Assembly (NCBI RefSeq): GCF_019219095.1
Contig: NZ_JAHUWH010000018.1
Coordinates: forward strand, 46,916 to 110,915
Length of the DNA: 64,000 nt
Direction: 5' to 3'
DNA from: Acidovorax sp. sic0104
GTDB taxonomy: Bacteria > Pseudomonadota > Gammaproteobacteria > Burkholderiales > Burkholderiaceae_C
The first letter of the stretch is position 1; every line of letters starts with the position of its first letter. The position numbers and the translations under genes were made by a program. Shown piece by piece: positions 53,283 through 62,107 of the stretch. Under the pieces are notes generated by a model that did no database searches, was not told the DNA's origin, and saw only the letters and a program-made list of their open reading frames with translations.

Positions 53283-55628
53283 ATGCCTTCCGACTCCATC
53301 CATCCGTCCGCCGACACATCGCCCGCAACCGGCTCTTTCGCGCAGCGCCCGTCCTCCAGTCCCACGCGCCGGCTCGTCCGGTGGGGTCTGTGGCTGGTGG
53401 CGCTGCTGGTGGCAGCGCTGGTGTTGCTGGCTGTGCTGGTGGCCGTGATCGACTGGAACCGTGCCAAGCCCTGGGTCAATGCCAAGGTGAGCGAAGCGAC
53501 GGCCCGGCATTTCGCCATCGAAGGGGATCTGTCGGTAGCGTGGCGCTGGCCCCACCCTCTGGATGAAGGGTGGCAGCGATGGATACCCGGCGTGGTCGTG
53601 AAGGCGGACCGGATCGTGATGGCCAACCCCGAAGGATTCGTGCAGCCGTTTCGGCGCAAGGACGGCACGCCTGCGGCGGGCAAGGCGGGCCCGTCCACCA
53701 CAGCCCTGGCATCGGACACGGGCAGCATGGCGCGTATCGACAGCGCCACCGCCTCTGTGCGGCTTTGGCCGCTGCTCGGAAAGTCCCTGTCCATCGACAC
53801 GGTGGACCTTACCGGCCCCGACATCGCGCTGGCGCGCACAGCGGACGGCAGCAACAACTGGACTTTCGAGCGCAAGGACAGTCCCCGCAGCGGCTGGACG
53901 TTCGATGTGGACCGGCTGATCGTGCACCAGGGCGTACTGGCCTATGCCGATGCGATAAAGGACCTGGACCTGCGGGCCCGGCTGGATACCACTGCACCCG
54001 AGATGCCCACGCGGGTGCCCGGCACGGGCAAGGCCTCCGGCAAGGCCGCCTCGAAAGCCTCGGCCCCCACCGACCCGGCATCGTCCACCAGTAGCGCCGC
54101 AACGGCGGCCGGCGCCGTCCCGGACGGCGCAGGCGCGCGCGTCCCTTATGGCCTGAGGTTCGAGTTGGAGGGCCGCTACGCCAAGGCCCAGATCAGGGGC
54201 CAGGGGCGCGCAGGCCAGGTAATCAGCCTGCGCAACAAAGTGGTCAACTACCCCTTGCAGATCGATGCCGGCGCTGGCAGCGTGGCGCTGTCTGCCGAAG
54301 GCATTCTGGCCAATCCGGGGGCGCTGTCCGGCCTGGACTTCCAGGTACGGCTCAAGGCGGACAGCATGGCTGACCTGTACGAACTGACCGGGCTGGTGCT
54401 GCCCAGCACACCGCCCTTCGAGACCAACGGACTGCTCACCGGCAGCCTGGAGCCCGAGCGCGCCGTCTGGCAGTACGACGACTTTGATGGGAAGGTGGGC
54501 CAGAGCGACCTGCACGGCTCGCTCAGGTACGCATCGGGCAAGCCGCGCCCCCGGCTCACCGGCACCATGACGTCCAACCAGCTGCGCCTGGCCGACCTGG
54601 GCCCTACCCTGGGCACCAGCAGCCCCGACAACTCGCACCGCGGCCGGGACGGCGCTGGCAAGGGCCGGGGCAAGGTGCTGCCCGACTCCAAGTTCGCGGC
54701 CGAGCGATGGAATGCGATGGACATGGACATCGTGTTCAAGGGCCGCCACATCATCCGGCCCCAGAGCCTGCCGCTGCAGGACCTGAGCGTGCATGCCGTG
54801 ATGGAAAACGCGCAGCTCAAGCTCGCGCCGCTCACATTCGGCGTCGCGGAGGGCAAGATCGAGTCGCAGGTCAGCATCGACGGCCGCACGCCCCCGCTCA
54901 AGGCGCAGATACGCGGCACCGTGCAGGGCCTGCAGCTGTCGGCCCTGTTCCCCAAGGTGCAGCTCATGAAGAAGAGCTTTGGCCGCATGGACGGCGCCAT
55001 TGCGCTGGAGAGCACCGGCAACAGCGTGGCCGGCCTGCTGGGCAAGGGGACGGGCGAGATGCGGCTGTACGTGCGCGAAGGCACCCTCAGCAAGCAGATG
55101 CTGGACCTGGCCGCGCTCAATGTGGGCAGCATCATCGTGGGCAGGCTGTTCGGCGACACCCAGGAAGTGCACCTGCGCTGCGCGGTGGCCGACTTCACCG
55201 TGGTGGAGGGCCTGGCCACGGCACGCGTGGTGAAGATGAGCACCGACGACGCCATCGTGGAAGCGACCGGCACCATCGATCTGGGTACCGAGGAGATGAA
55301 CATGCGCATCAAGCCCGAGTCGCTGGAGTGGAAGTTCTTCTCGCTGCGCTCGCCCCTGTACGTGAAGGGCACCTTCGGCAACCCCGACATCGGCGTGGAG
55401 GCAGGCCCGTTGCTGCTGCGCGCGGGCGCCGCAGTGGTGGCGGCCGCCGTGGCCCCCGCTGCACTGGCGCTGGTGCCCATCACCGTGCCGGCCGCCGATG
55501 ACGACACGCACTGCAAGCCGCTGCTGGACCTGGGCAGGCAGCCGGTCAAGCCTGGAGCGCAGGGCGCCGCAGGCACGGCATCGCAGCCGGCGCGGCAAGC
55601 GGCGAGCAAGCCTTCGCCAGCACGCTGA
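53283..55628 (+). CDS. AsmA-family envelope protein
   Basis: 781 residues from the ATG at 53283. A 30-residue Ser/Pro-rich cytoplasmic tail, one signal-anchor helix (WGLWLVALLVAALVLLAVLV), then a long beta-rich periplasmic region of AsmA type (IDWNRAKPWVNAKVSEATAR near the start; RMDGAIALESTGNSVAGLLG and GTIDLGTEEMNMRIKPESLE near the end). A Pro/Ala/Ser-rich low-complexity segment lies at about 245-285. AsmA-like proteins are thought to bridge the periplasm for lipid transport or outer-membrane homeostasis. The C-terminus has a further hydrophobic stretch (AAVVAAAVAPAALALVPITV). Confidence 0.88.
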   Translation: MPSDSIHPSADTSPATGSFAQRPSSSPTRRLVRWGLWLVALLVAALVLLAVLVAVIDWNRAKPWVNAKVSEATARHFAIEGDLSVAWRWPHPLDEGWQRWIPGVVVKADRIVMANPEGFVQPFRRKDGTPAAGKAGPSTTALASDTGSMARIDSATASVRLWPLLGKSLSIDTVDLTGPDIALARTADGSNNWTFERKDSPRSGWTFDVDRLIVHQGVLAYADAIKDLDLRARLDTTAPEMPTRVPGTGKASGKAASKASAPTDPASSTSSAATAAGAVPDGAGARVPYGLRFELEGRYAKAQIRGQGRAGQVISLRNKVVNYPLQIDAGAGSVALSAEGILANPGALSGLDFQVRLKADSMADLYELTGLVLPSTPPFETNGLLTGSLEPERAVWQYDDFDGKVGQSDLHGSLRYASGKPRPRLTGTMTSNQLRLADLGPTLGTSSPDNSHRGRDGAGKGRGKVLPDSKFAAERWNAMDMDIVFKGRHIIRPQSLPLQDLSVHAVMENAQLKLAPLTFGVAEGKIESQVSIDGRTPPLKAQIRGTVQGLQLSALFPKVQLMKKSFGRMDGAIALESTGNSVAGLLGKGTGEMRLYVREGTLSKQMLDLAALNVGSIIVGRLFGDTQEVHLRCAVADFTVVEGLATARVVKMSTDDAIVEATGTIDLGTEEMNMRIKPESLEWKFFSLRSPLYVKGTFGNPDIGVEAGPLLLRAGAAVVAAAVAPAALALVPITVPAADDDTHCKPLLDLGRQPVKPGAQGAAGTASQPARQAASKPSPAR

Positions 55629-55773
55629 GATCCAGGCAACAGCACGTCTCCTCCACGGATAGTCCGTGAGCACCGCGGGATGGCACCACGCAGGCCACAA
55701 GAAGGGGCTTTTTTCCATCGCCCCCCGCACGCGCGCCTGCTCGAACGTGCAAAGCCCGGAATCCAGCCAGGCT

Positions 55774-58700
55774 TCAATGGAAATCCCGGCTGCCCTGCAG
55801 CGCCTGCGCCATGCGCCCGAGCAGCGGGGTCAGGTCCTTGAAGCGCTGGGCCACCAGGTGCCGCACCACCATGGGTGCCCGGGCCTCTGACGACGGTGAC
55901 GAAGTGCGCACCTTGCCAGCCGCGCCGTGCGCCCCTCCCTCAGGCACGCTGCACTGCCAGGTGCCCTCCACTGCCAGCAGCTGCGAGCGCAGCAGCGCAT
56001 TGCGCCACGCGTCCACCATCGAGGGCCACACGATCACGTTGACGGGGCCGGTCTCGTCTTCAAGCGTGACGAACATCGTACCCTTGGCCGTGCCGGGGCG
56101 CTGCCGCACGGTGACGATGCCGCAGGCGCGCACCTTGCGGCCATGGGGCATGGCGCTCAGCTCCAGCGCGGTCAAAAGCCGCCAGCGCGCAAGGCGCGGC
56201 CGCAGCAGGGCCAGCGGGTGTCGGCGCAACGTGAGGCCGGTGGCGGCGTAGTCGAACAGAATCTCTTCGCCCTCCGGCGCGGCAGGCAGCACCAGCGGGG
56301 CCTCGTGCACCGGCACGTCGCGCAGCAGGGCCGGCGCGGCATGCTGCGCGGCGGCTTCCCACATCTGCTGGCGCCGGTGGCCCGACAGGCTGGCCAGCGC
56401 ATCGGCCGCGGCCAGCGCCTGCAGGTCCTGCTGGGCCAGCTGCGCGCGCAGCGCCAGGTCTTCGGTGTTGGCAAAGGCAGGGCCGGCGTGTCGCGTCTGC
56501 ACCAGGCGTTTGGCCGCCTCTTCGTGCAGGCTGGCCACCAGGCGCAGCCCCAGGCGCACGGCGGGCTGCGGCAGGGGCGGCACGGGCAGGCCCTTGTGGG
56601 GGCGCAGCGGCTCCAGCCCACCTTCCAGCGTGCAATCGACATCGCTCACGGTCACATCGATGGGCAGCACGCGCACGCCGTGGCGGCGCGCGTCCTGCAC
56701 CAGCTGCGACGCAGTGTAAAAACCCATGGGCAGCGAGTTGAGCAGCGCGGTCAGAAAGGCTGCAGGCTCGTGGCACTTGAGCCAGCTGCTGGCGTAGGCC
56801 AGCAGGGCAAAGCTGTGGGCATGGCTTTCGGGGAAGCCGTATTCGCCGAAGCCCAGCATCTGCTGGAAGATGGCCTGGGCGAACTCCGTGCGGTAGCCGC
56901 GCGCCTCCATGCCCCCGATGAGCGGGCGCTCGAAGCGGTGAACCCCGCCCCGCCGCTTCCACGCCGCCATGGACCGCCGCAGGTCATCAGCCATGCCAGC
57001 ACTGAAGCCTGCAGCCACCATGGCGATTTGCATCACCTGCTCTTGAAAGATGGGCACCCCCAGCGTGCGGGCCAAGGCTGCTTCGAGCTCGGGCTTTTCC
57101 AGCTCCAGAGGCAGGCCCTGGCGCCGGCGCTCCCGCGCCTTGAGGTAGGGGTGCACCATGCCGCCCTGGATGGGCCCGGGCCGCACGATGGCGACTTCCA
57201 CCACCAGGTCGTAGAACTCGCGCGGCTGCAGGCGCGGCAGCATGCTCATCTGGGCACGGCTTTCAATCTGGAACACGCCTACGGTGTCGGCCGCGCAGAT
57301 CATGTCGTAGGTGGCCGGGTCTTCGCGCGGGATGTCCTTGAGGCCCCAGCGCCCGCCGCGCAAGGCGGCCCGCAGGTTCAGGCAGCGGCGCAACGCGCTG
57401 AGCATGCCCAGGGCCAGCACATCGACCTTGAGCAGGCCCATGTCATCGAGGTCGTCCTTGTCCCACTGGATGACGGAGCGGTTTTCCATGCTGGCCGGCT
57501 CCACCGGCACCAGCCGCGTGAGCTTGCCCTGCGTGAGCACGAAGCCCCCCACGTGTTGGCTCAGGTGCCGTGGAAAGTCGATGAGGTCGCTCGCGATCTC
57601 CAGCCACAACCGGGCCGTGTGCCGGTGCATCGGCGTGCCCACGGCATCGGCCAGTTCCTGCAGCCGGTCGGTCGCGATCTCGGTGTCGAACCAGTGGTGG
57701 TCCTTGGCGAAGGCATCCACCAGCGCAGACCCCACGCCCAGCGCCTTGCCCACGTCGCGCAGGGCACTGCGGGTGCCGTAGGTGGTGACGACGGCGGCGA
57801 TCGCGGCGCGGTCGCGCCCATATTTTTTGTAGATGTACTGGATGACCTCTTCGCGCCGGTCGTGCTCGAAGTCCACGTCGATGTCGGGCGGCTCCTTGCG
57901 CTCCTTGCTGATGAAACGCTCGAACAGCAGGTGCGATTCCTGCGGGTTGACCGCCGTGATGCCCAGCACGTAGCAGATCACGGAGTTGGCCGCCGACCCC
58001 CGCCCCTGGCACAGAATGTCCACGCTGCGCGCGAACTCCACGATGTCGTACACGGTGAGGAAATACATCTCGTAGCCGCAGTCCGCGATCAGCGCCAGCT
58101 CCTTGCGGATCTGGGCCGCGATCTTGTCGGGTACCCCTTCGGGATACAGCTGGGTGCCACGGGTCTCGACCAGCCTGGCCAGTGCCTGCGCCGGTGTCAT
58201 GCCCGACGGCACCGTTTCCAGCGGGTACTGGTACTTGATCTCGTTCAGGTTGAAGGTGCAGCGCCCGGCCACGGTGAGCGTGGCCGCCAGCAGCTCTGGC
58301 GGGTAGATGCCCGCCAGCCGCACGCGGCGGCGCAGGTGGCGCTCGGCATTGGGCTGCAGCGCAAAGCCGCATTCGGCCACGGGGCGCCCCAGGCGCACGG
58401 CGGTGATCACATCCTGCAGCGGTTTGCGCGAGCGTGCGTGCATGTGCACGCCGCCCGCAGCCACCAGCGGCAAGTCCAGTTCGGCCCCCACCTGCTGCAG
58501 CGCAGCCAGCCACAGGCCATCATCCGCCGCCAGGTGCAGCTCGACCGCCAGCCAGATGTGTCCTTGTAAATTGGCATCGAATTGGGCCTTCGCGCTTGCT
58601 ACACAAGCGCGAATAGCTATCAAATCTGCAGCATCAAGACACGATCGGCTGGGCGCCAGCAACAGCTCGCAACCTTGCAGCAGCGCGAGCGGGCTGCCCG

Positions 58701-59061
58701 GACCGACGTGGTACTGGCCCTTGGGCGCGGCGCTGCGCGCCGCCGTGATGAACTCGCACAGGTTGCCCCAGCCCTGGACATCGCGCGCCAGCGCCACCAG
58801 GCGCAGGTCGCCCCAGAGGAATTCGCTGCCCACGATGAGGTGCAGGCCCAGCGCCTGGGCCGCGCCATGCGCCCGCACCACGCCGGCGACCGAGCATTCG
58901 TCGGTCAGCGCCAAGGCTTGGTAACCCAGCTTCGCGGCCCGATCGACCAGCTCCCGGGGATGCGACGCTCCCCGCTGGAAACTGAAATTGGACAGGCAGT
59001 GCAGCTCGGCATAGTCGGGCAGCCCCGGCGTGCCGGCGCTTGGAGGCACGGGCGGGCTCAT
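55774..59061 (-). CDS. dnaE2: Error-prone DNA polymerase DnaE2 (ImuC) with repeat in frame
   Basis: 1095 residues from the ATG at 59061. Translesion C-family polymerase: N-terminal PHP domain (YAELHCLSNFSFQRGASHPR, LALTDECSVAGVVRAHGAAQ), catalytic aspartates in PPDIDVDFEHDRREE (about 390-404), LVEVAIVRPGPIQGGMVHPY, MADDLRRSMAAWKRRGGVHR and a C-terminal OB fold (GIVTVRQRPGTAKGTMFVTL). Residues about 144-160 (AADLIAIRACVASAKAQ) coincide with a palindromic repeat at 58585-58627. It is the last gene of the SOS-type cassette imuA-imuB-dnaE2; ImuB bridges it to the sliding clamp. Confidence 0.95.
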   Translation of the reverse strand: MSPPVPPSAGTPGLPDYAELHCLSNFSFQRGASHPRELVDRAAKLGYQALALTDECSVAGVVRAHGAAQALGLHLIVGSEFLWGDLRLVALARDVQGWGNLCEFITAARSAAPKGQYHVGPGSPLALLQGCELLLAPSRSCLDAADLIAIRACVASAKAQFDANLQGHIWLAVELHLAADDGLWLAALQQVGAELDLPLVAAGGVHMHARSRKPLQDVITAVRLGRPVAECGFALQPNAERHLRRRVRLAGIYPPELLAATLTVAGRCTFNLNEIKYQYPLETVPSGMTPAQALARLVETRGTQLYPEGVPDKIAAQIRKELALIADCGYEMYFLTVYDIVEFARSVDILCQGRGSAANSVICYVLGITAVNPQESHLLFERFISKERKEPPDIDVDFEHDRREEVIQYIYKKYGRDRAAIAAVVTTYGTRSALRDVGKALGVGSALVDAFAKDHHWFDTEIATDRLQELADAVGTPMHRHTARLWLEIASDLIDFPRHLSQHVGGFVLTQGKLTRLVPVEPASMENRSVIQWDKDDLDDMGLLKVDVLALGMLSALRRCLNLRAALRGGRWGLKDIPREDPATYDMICAADTVGVFQIESRAQMSMLPRLQPREFYDLVVEVAIVRPGPIQGGMVHPYLKARERRRQGLPLELEKPELEAALARTLGVPIFQEQVMQIAMVAAGFSAGMADDLRRSMAAWKRRGGVHRFERPLIGGMEARGYRTEFAQAIFQQMLGFGEYGFPESHAHSFALLAYASSWLKCHEPAAFLTALLNSLPMGFYTASQLVQDARRHGVRVLPIDVTVSDVDCTLEGGLEPLRPHKGLPVPPLPQPAVRLGLRLVASLHEEAAKRLVQTRHAGPAFANTEDLALRAQLAQQDLQALAAADALASLSGHRRQQMWEAAAQHAAPALLRDVPVHEAPLVLPAAPEGEEILFDYAATGLTLRRHPLALLRPRLARWRLLTALELSAMPHGRKVRACGIVTVRQRPGTAKGTMFVTLEDETGPVNVIVWPSMVDAWRNALLRSQLLAVEGTWQCSVPEGGAHGAAGKVRTSSPSSEARAPMVVRHLVAQRFKDLTPLLGRMAQALQGSRDFH
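58585..58627. repeat. Two-stem palindromic repeat, copy 6, inside dnaE2
   Basis: A perfect ten-pair stem TTCGCGCTTG (58589-58598) with CAAGCGCGAA (58604-58613) around CTACA, followed by TAGCTATCAAAT, the hallmark of this family. It keeps the dnaE2 frame open on the minus strand, in the N-terminal PHP region. Same orientation as the gluQ copy. Confidence 0.75.
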
Positions 59062-59136
59062 CGGAAGGCTCCGGCAGATGCAAGGGGCGCCGTGAAAGAC
59101 AGGAAGGTGAACACCATGGGAGCGCTCCCAGCCACA

Positions 59137-60645
59137 TCACCCGAAGATTCCATGCAGAAACCAGCGGTGCGGGCGCACAGAGGCCTGGGTGTCTTGCGAC
59201 AGCCTTGCCAGGTGCTCACGAAACACCCACACCAGGCCGGCGACCTCGTTGTAGGCCACGAAGTAATCGCGCAGCGCCAGGCCGGCGTCGGGATGGGCCG
59301 GGTCGGCACCGTCCTGGGCAGCAGTCCACCACCCGGCTTCGAACCGGTGCGGCCCGTCCAGCAGGCGCAGCCGCCCGTGGTGGCAGGGCCGGTTGCCCTG
59401 CACGGCCAGGCGCCTGGGAGGGTTCAGCAGCCAGGTGGGCTGCAGTGCGGCATCGGGCGTGGCGTCCAGTGCCGCGTCGGTCGCCGCCGCCCTGGCTGCT
59501 GCCGTGGACACACGCCGGGCCGCCGTGCTGTCCGCAGGCGTGGCCACGCGCAGCACCTCGGCCGCCGGACGCCACTGCTGCATGCGCTCTGGCCGGTGGT
59601 CGGCCTGCAGGACCGGGGCAAGCACCCGGTCGGTGCCCAGGCGGGCCGACAGGCGCTCGACCAGCTGGTGCAGGGCTTCGGCCGGCGGTCCGCCTGCGCC
59701 GCCGTCGCTCCTGCGGTCATCGGGCGGCAGCAGGCTGGCGCTGCGGTGCGGCAGCGCAGCAGACTCCAGCAGCCGCAGCGCGATGTGGTTGGCCGGCGCG
59801 GCCAGCGTGGTTCGCGCCAGGTTTTCGGACAACAGCCGGCGCAGGTGGGCCATGTCCTGCGTGGCCTGGGCCGTGCGCACCTGCACCATGCCCGTGGGCG
59901 GCACGGCCACGCCGTCGATGCGGCGCAGGTCGTGCCGCCAGGTCAATTCCACCCCCTGTACTCCCTGCTGGCGCGCTTGCAGCCAGCCCTGCAGTGCCGT
60001 GAGGCAGCGACCCGCGCTCCAGAGCAAGGCATCGGCGGACTCTGCCAGCGCTGGCAGCTCGACGGACAACCCGAACGACTCGGGCAGCTCCAGCCAGGTG
60101 TGGGCCTGCGGCGCATGGCCCAGGGCCTGGTCCAGCGCCTGCAGCACGGCCGCACCGAAGCGCCGCGCCACGCCGGCGCGCGGCAACGCCTGCAGCGCCC
60201 CCCAGGTACGGCACCCCATCCGCTCCAGGCTGGCCACGTGGGGGCGCAAGGCTGTCAGGGTGTGCAAGGGCAAGCCCTGCGGCATGCGGGATGGCAAGGC
60301 ACGCCCCGCCAGGGCCATGCGCAGCACGGCCTGCGCCAGCATCGCCGTAGGGCCAGAGCCCCAGACCAGGGCCGGACCATGTGGATGCGCGACCGGCCCA
60401 CCAGGGCCCGTGCGCGTTCCAGCACCCGTGGCCGGGCCGGCCAGCGCCCAGGCCTCGCACACTTGCGCCAACAAGGCGTCGCGCCCGCCCCAGAGCCGCT
60501 CGGTGGTGGACACCTCCAGCAGCAGGGCCTCGCCATCGACGAGGGCAACGCGCGGTGTGAAGCGCAGCGCCCACCAGCCCAGCGCGCCCAGATCGGCGGG
60601 AGGCTCATCCTCCCAGCACGGCAGCGGCAGCGCGATCCAGTGCAT
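59137..60645 (-). CDS. imuB: ImuB-like Y-family polymerase homologue
   Basis: 502 residues from the ATG at 60645. ImuB is a Y-family fold protein, generally lacking polymerase activity, that binds the beta clamp and ties ImuA and DnaE2 together during damage-induced mutagenesis. Visible are the N-terminal MHWIALPLPCWEDEP, LLEVSTTERLWGGRDALL, and the helix-hairpin region MPQGLPLHTLTALRPHVASL. The palm carboxylates of active Y-family enzymes (the D-x-D-type start FFASVE and SIDE) are not seen, in line with the family. The start overlaps the imuA end by 41 bases. Confidence 0.9.
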   Translation of the reverse strand: MHWIALPLPCWEDEPPADLGALGWWALRFTPRVALVDGEALLLEVSTTERLWGGRDALLAQVCEAWALAGPATGAGTRTGPGGPVAHPHGPALVWGSGPTAMLAQAVLRMALAGRALPSRMPQGLPLHTLTALRPHVASLERMGCRTWGALQALPRAGVARRFGAAVLQALDQALGHAPQAHTWLELPESFGLSVELPALAESADALLWSAGRCLTALQGWLQARQQGVQGVELTWRHDLRRIDGVAVPPTGMVQVRTAQATQDMAHLRRLLSENLARTTLAAPANHIALRLLESAALPHRSASLLPPDDRRSDGGAGGPPAEALHQLVERLSARLGTDRVLAPVLQADHRPERMQQWRPAAEVLRVATPADSTAARRVSTAAARAAATDAALDATPDAALQPTWLLNPPRRLAVQGNRPCHHGRLRLLDGPHRFEAGWWTAAQDGADPAHPDAGLALRDYFVAYNEVAGLVWVFREHLARLSQDTQASVRPHRWFLHGIFG

Positions 60646-61495
60646 GCCCCCTCCCCTCTGCCCCAGTCTCCTCGGGCAACGATGCGGCCGCATGGTGCCG
60701 TGCCAGCCCTTGCGCGGGTTGTACCGCCAATCCCATGCCGTGCGCCGCCTCGTGCAGGGCCTGACGGCGTGCGGCCTGGGCCGCAAGTTCCAGGGCCAGC
60801 CGGGTGTGGCATGCGGGCAGGTGAAGGTCCTGCACCAAGGGAGGTCCCCGGCGTTTGAGAATGTTCACCTCCATCGCCGGAAATGCAACGGCCTTGCCCT
60901 GAGCGCCCTGCCCTTGCCGCGAAACGCGTGTCGGTGACTGCACCTGCAGCCGCAGCAGCGCCGGCAATGCCTTGGGCGCTGCTGCCAACGGCCGAAACAC
61001 CCACAACAGCTGTTGCTGCTGCGCAGCCGCCAGCTGCAGCCTGCGCAGTGCAGCCGGCTGCACCTGCGGAAGCCAGGCCATCACGGCCAGCACGTCGCGG
61101 CACCGCAAGGCCTGTTCCACCGCCCACAGTGCCGATGCGCCCTGGGCCTGCACCAGGCACAGCCGCCGGGCGGTCAACCCGCGCGCCTGCAGGACCGGAC
61201 CAAAGGGTTCATACGGCGGCGCCACGCCGACCACCGCGCCAGAACGCGTCGCCAGGGCTTGCGCCAATGCGGGAAGCACCAGTTGCCATTCGTGCAGGCC
61301 CGGCAGGGGCTGCAGCACCTCGCTCAGCGCACCGACCGGCCAGCCGCCGCCAGGGAGCTGCTCATCCAGCAGCGCATAGCCTGAAGGCTGCGTCCGCTGC
61401 TGGTCCGCACTCAGCGAGTCCGCGTGCCATACGCCAGGGACGGCGGACGGCAGGTCGGATGTGGCCACCCGACGGGGAATACGCAGCGCAGACAT
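60605..61495 (-). CDS. imuA: ImuA-like translesion mutasome protein
   Basis: 296 residues from the ATG at 61495. ImuA is a RecA/SulA-like protein that heads the LexA-controlled imuA-imuB-dnaE2 operon and joins the mutasome. Seen are SGYALLDEQLPGGGWPVGAL, SEVLQPLPGLHEWQLVLPAL and VGVAPPYEPFGPVLQARGL, but no intact Walker A, as is usual for this group. The C-terminus is Arg/Glu/His-rich. A near-perfect LexA box sits 28 bases upstream of the start codon. Confidence 0.9.
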   Translation of the reverse strand: MSALRIPRRVATSDLPSAVPGVWHADSLSADQQRTQPSGYALLDEQLPGGGWPVGALSEVLQPLPGLHEWQLVLPALAQALATRSGAVVGVAPPYEPFGPVLQARGLTARRLCLVQAQGASALWAVEQALRCRDVLAVMAWLPQVQPAALRRLQLAAAQQQQLLWVFRPLAAAPKALPALLRLQVQSPTRVSRQGQGAQGKAVAFPAMEVNILKRRGPPLVQDLHLPACHTRLALELAAQAARRQALHEAAHGMGLAVQPAQGLARHHAAASLPEETGAEGRGHALDRAAAAVLGG

Positions 61496-61523
61496 GGGGA
61501 AAAGCGTCTTTCAACAACATTGA

Positions 61524-61543
61524 TACTGTAAATATACACAGTA
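61524..61543. promoter_or_regulatory. LexA (SOS) box upstream of imuA
   Basis: TACTGTAAATATACACAGTA contains CTGT-N8-ACAG with perfect outer arms and an AT-rich centre, differing from an ideal E. coli-type SOS box only in the middle. It ends 28 bases from the imuA start codon (61495), where it would overlap the promoter of the imuA-imuB-dnaE2 operon. Confidence 0.85.
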
Positions 61544-61591
61544 TTTGGCTGTGTCTGCCAAAAGTTGCTGAAAGACCGTTCGGACAGCAAT

Positions 61592-61609
61592 CCCCCGCGG
61601 CTGCGGGGG
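61592..61609. terminator. GC-rich hairpin between imuA and VOC gene
   Basis: CCCCCGC (61592-61598) pairs with GCGGGGG (61603-61609) around GGCT. It follows the VOC gene end by about 60 bases on the minus strand but has no U run, so it is at best a weak terminator shielding the imuA promoter. Confidence 0.35.
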
Positions 61610-61670
61610 CAGGTTTCAAGGAACGGCCGCGCAGGCAGGCGCGCAGTCCTGCTTGATGCGCCAACCGCCA

Positions 61671-62075
61671 CTACGCGTGGGCAGCAGCCGCGCCACTTCC
61701 ATGAAAGACCGCCTCGATGTTGTAGCCGTCCGGGTCCAGCACGAAGGCCGCGAAATAACGTGCGTGGTACTGGGGACGCAGGCCGGGCGTGCCGTTGTCG
61801 CTGCCGCCTGCAGCCAGTGCGGCCAGGTGAAATGCGACCACCTGCGCCTCGCTGTCTGCACGAAACGCGATGTGCGACCGGGGCGTGAATGGCGGCCCTG
61901 CGGAAATCCAGAAATCCCCTCCAGGATCATCTCCGGGCGCAAGCTCACGGGCGCCGAAGCCCACGGCATCGTCCAGCGCCAGCCGCACGCCGTAGCCCAG
62001 CGTCGCCAGGACGGATTCGTAAAACTGCCGGCTGCGCGCAAGCTGGGATACCGTGATGCCCGTGTGGTCGATCAT
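61671..62075 (-). CDS. VOC (glyoxalase/bleomycin-resistance) superfamily protein
   Basis: 134 residues. Two beta-alpha-beta-beta-beta units of the vicinal-oxygen-chelate fold: MIDHTGITVSQLARSRQFYE with a metal-site His, then GGDFWISAGPPFTPRSHIAF, and AAFVLDPDGYNIEAVFHGSG with the closing Glu. Likely a small cytoplasmic metalloenzyme or ligand-binding protein; the substrate is unknown. It lies 32 bases downstream of the interrupted HD-GYP gene on the same strand. Confidence 0.88.
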   Translation of the reverse strand: MIDHTGITVSQLARSRQFYESVLATLGYGVRLALDDAVGFGARELAPGDDPGGDFWISAGPPFTPRSHIAFRADSEAQVVAFHLAALAAGGSDNGTPGLRPQYHARYFAAFVLDPDGYNIEAVFHGSGAAAAHA

Positions 62076-62107
62076 TCAGAACCTCCAATGTCCATGGCTG
62101 CCGCCCG

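Noticed and set aside
55652..55666. Hairpin CACGGA-TAG-TCCGTG after the AsmA gene
   Set aside because: Six pairs with a three-base loop and no U run; insufficient for a terminator call.
58582..60858. 758-residue open frame antisense to imuB
   Set aside because: Low-complexity Arg/Gln/Gly composition typical of a GC-rich shadow; imuB and imuA are on the other strand.
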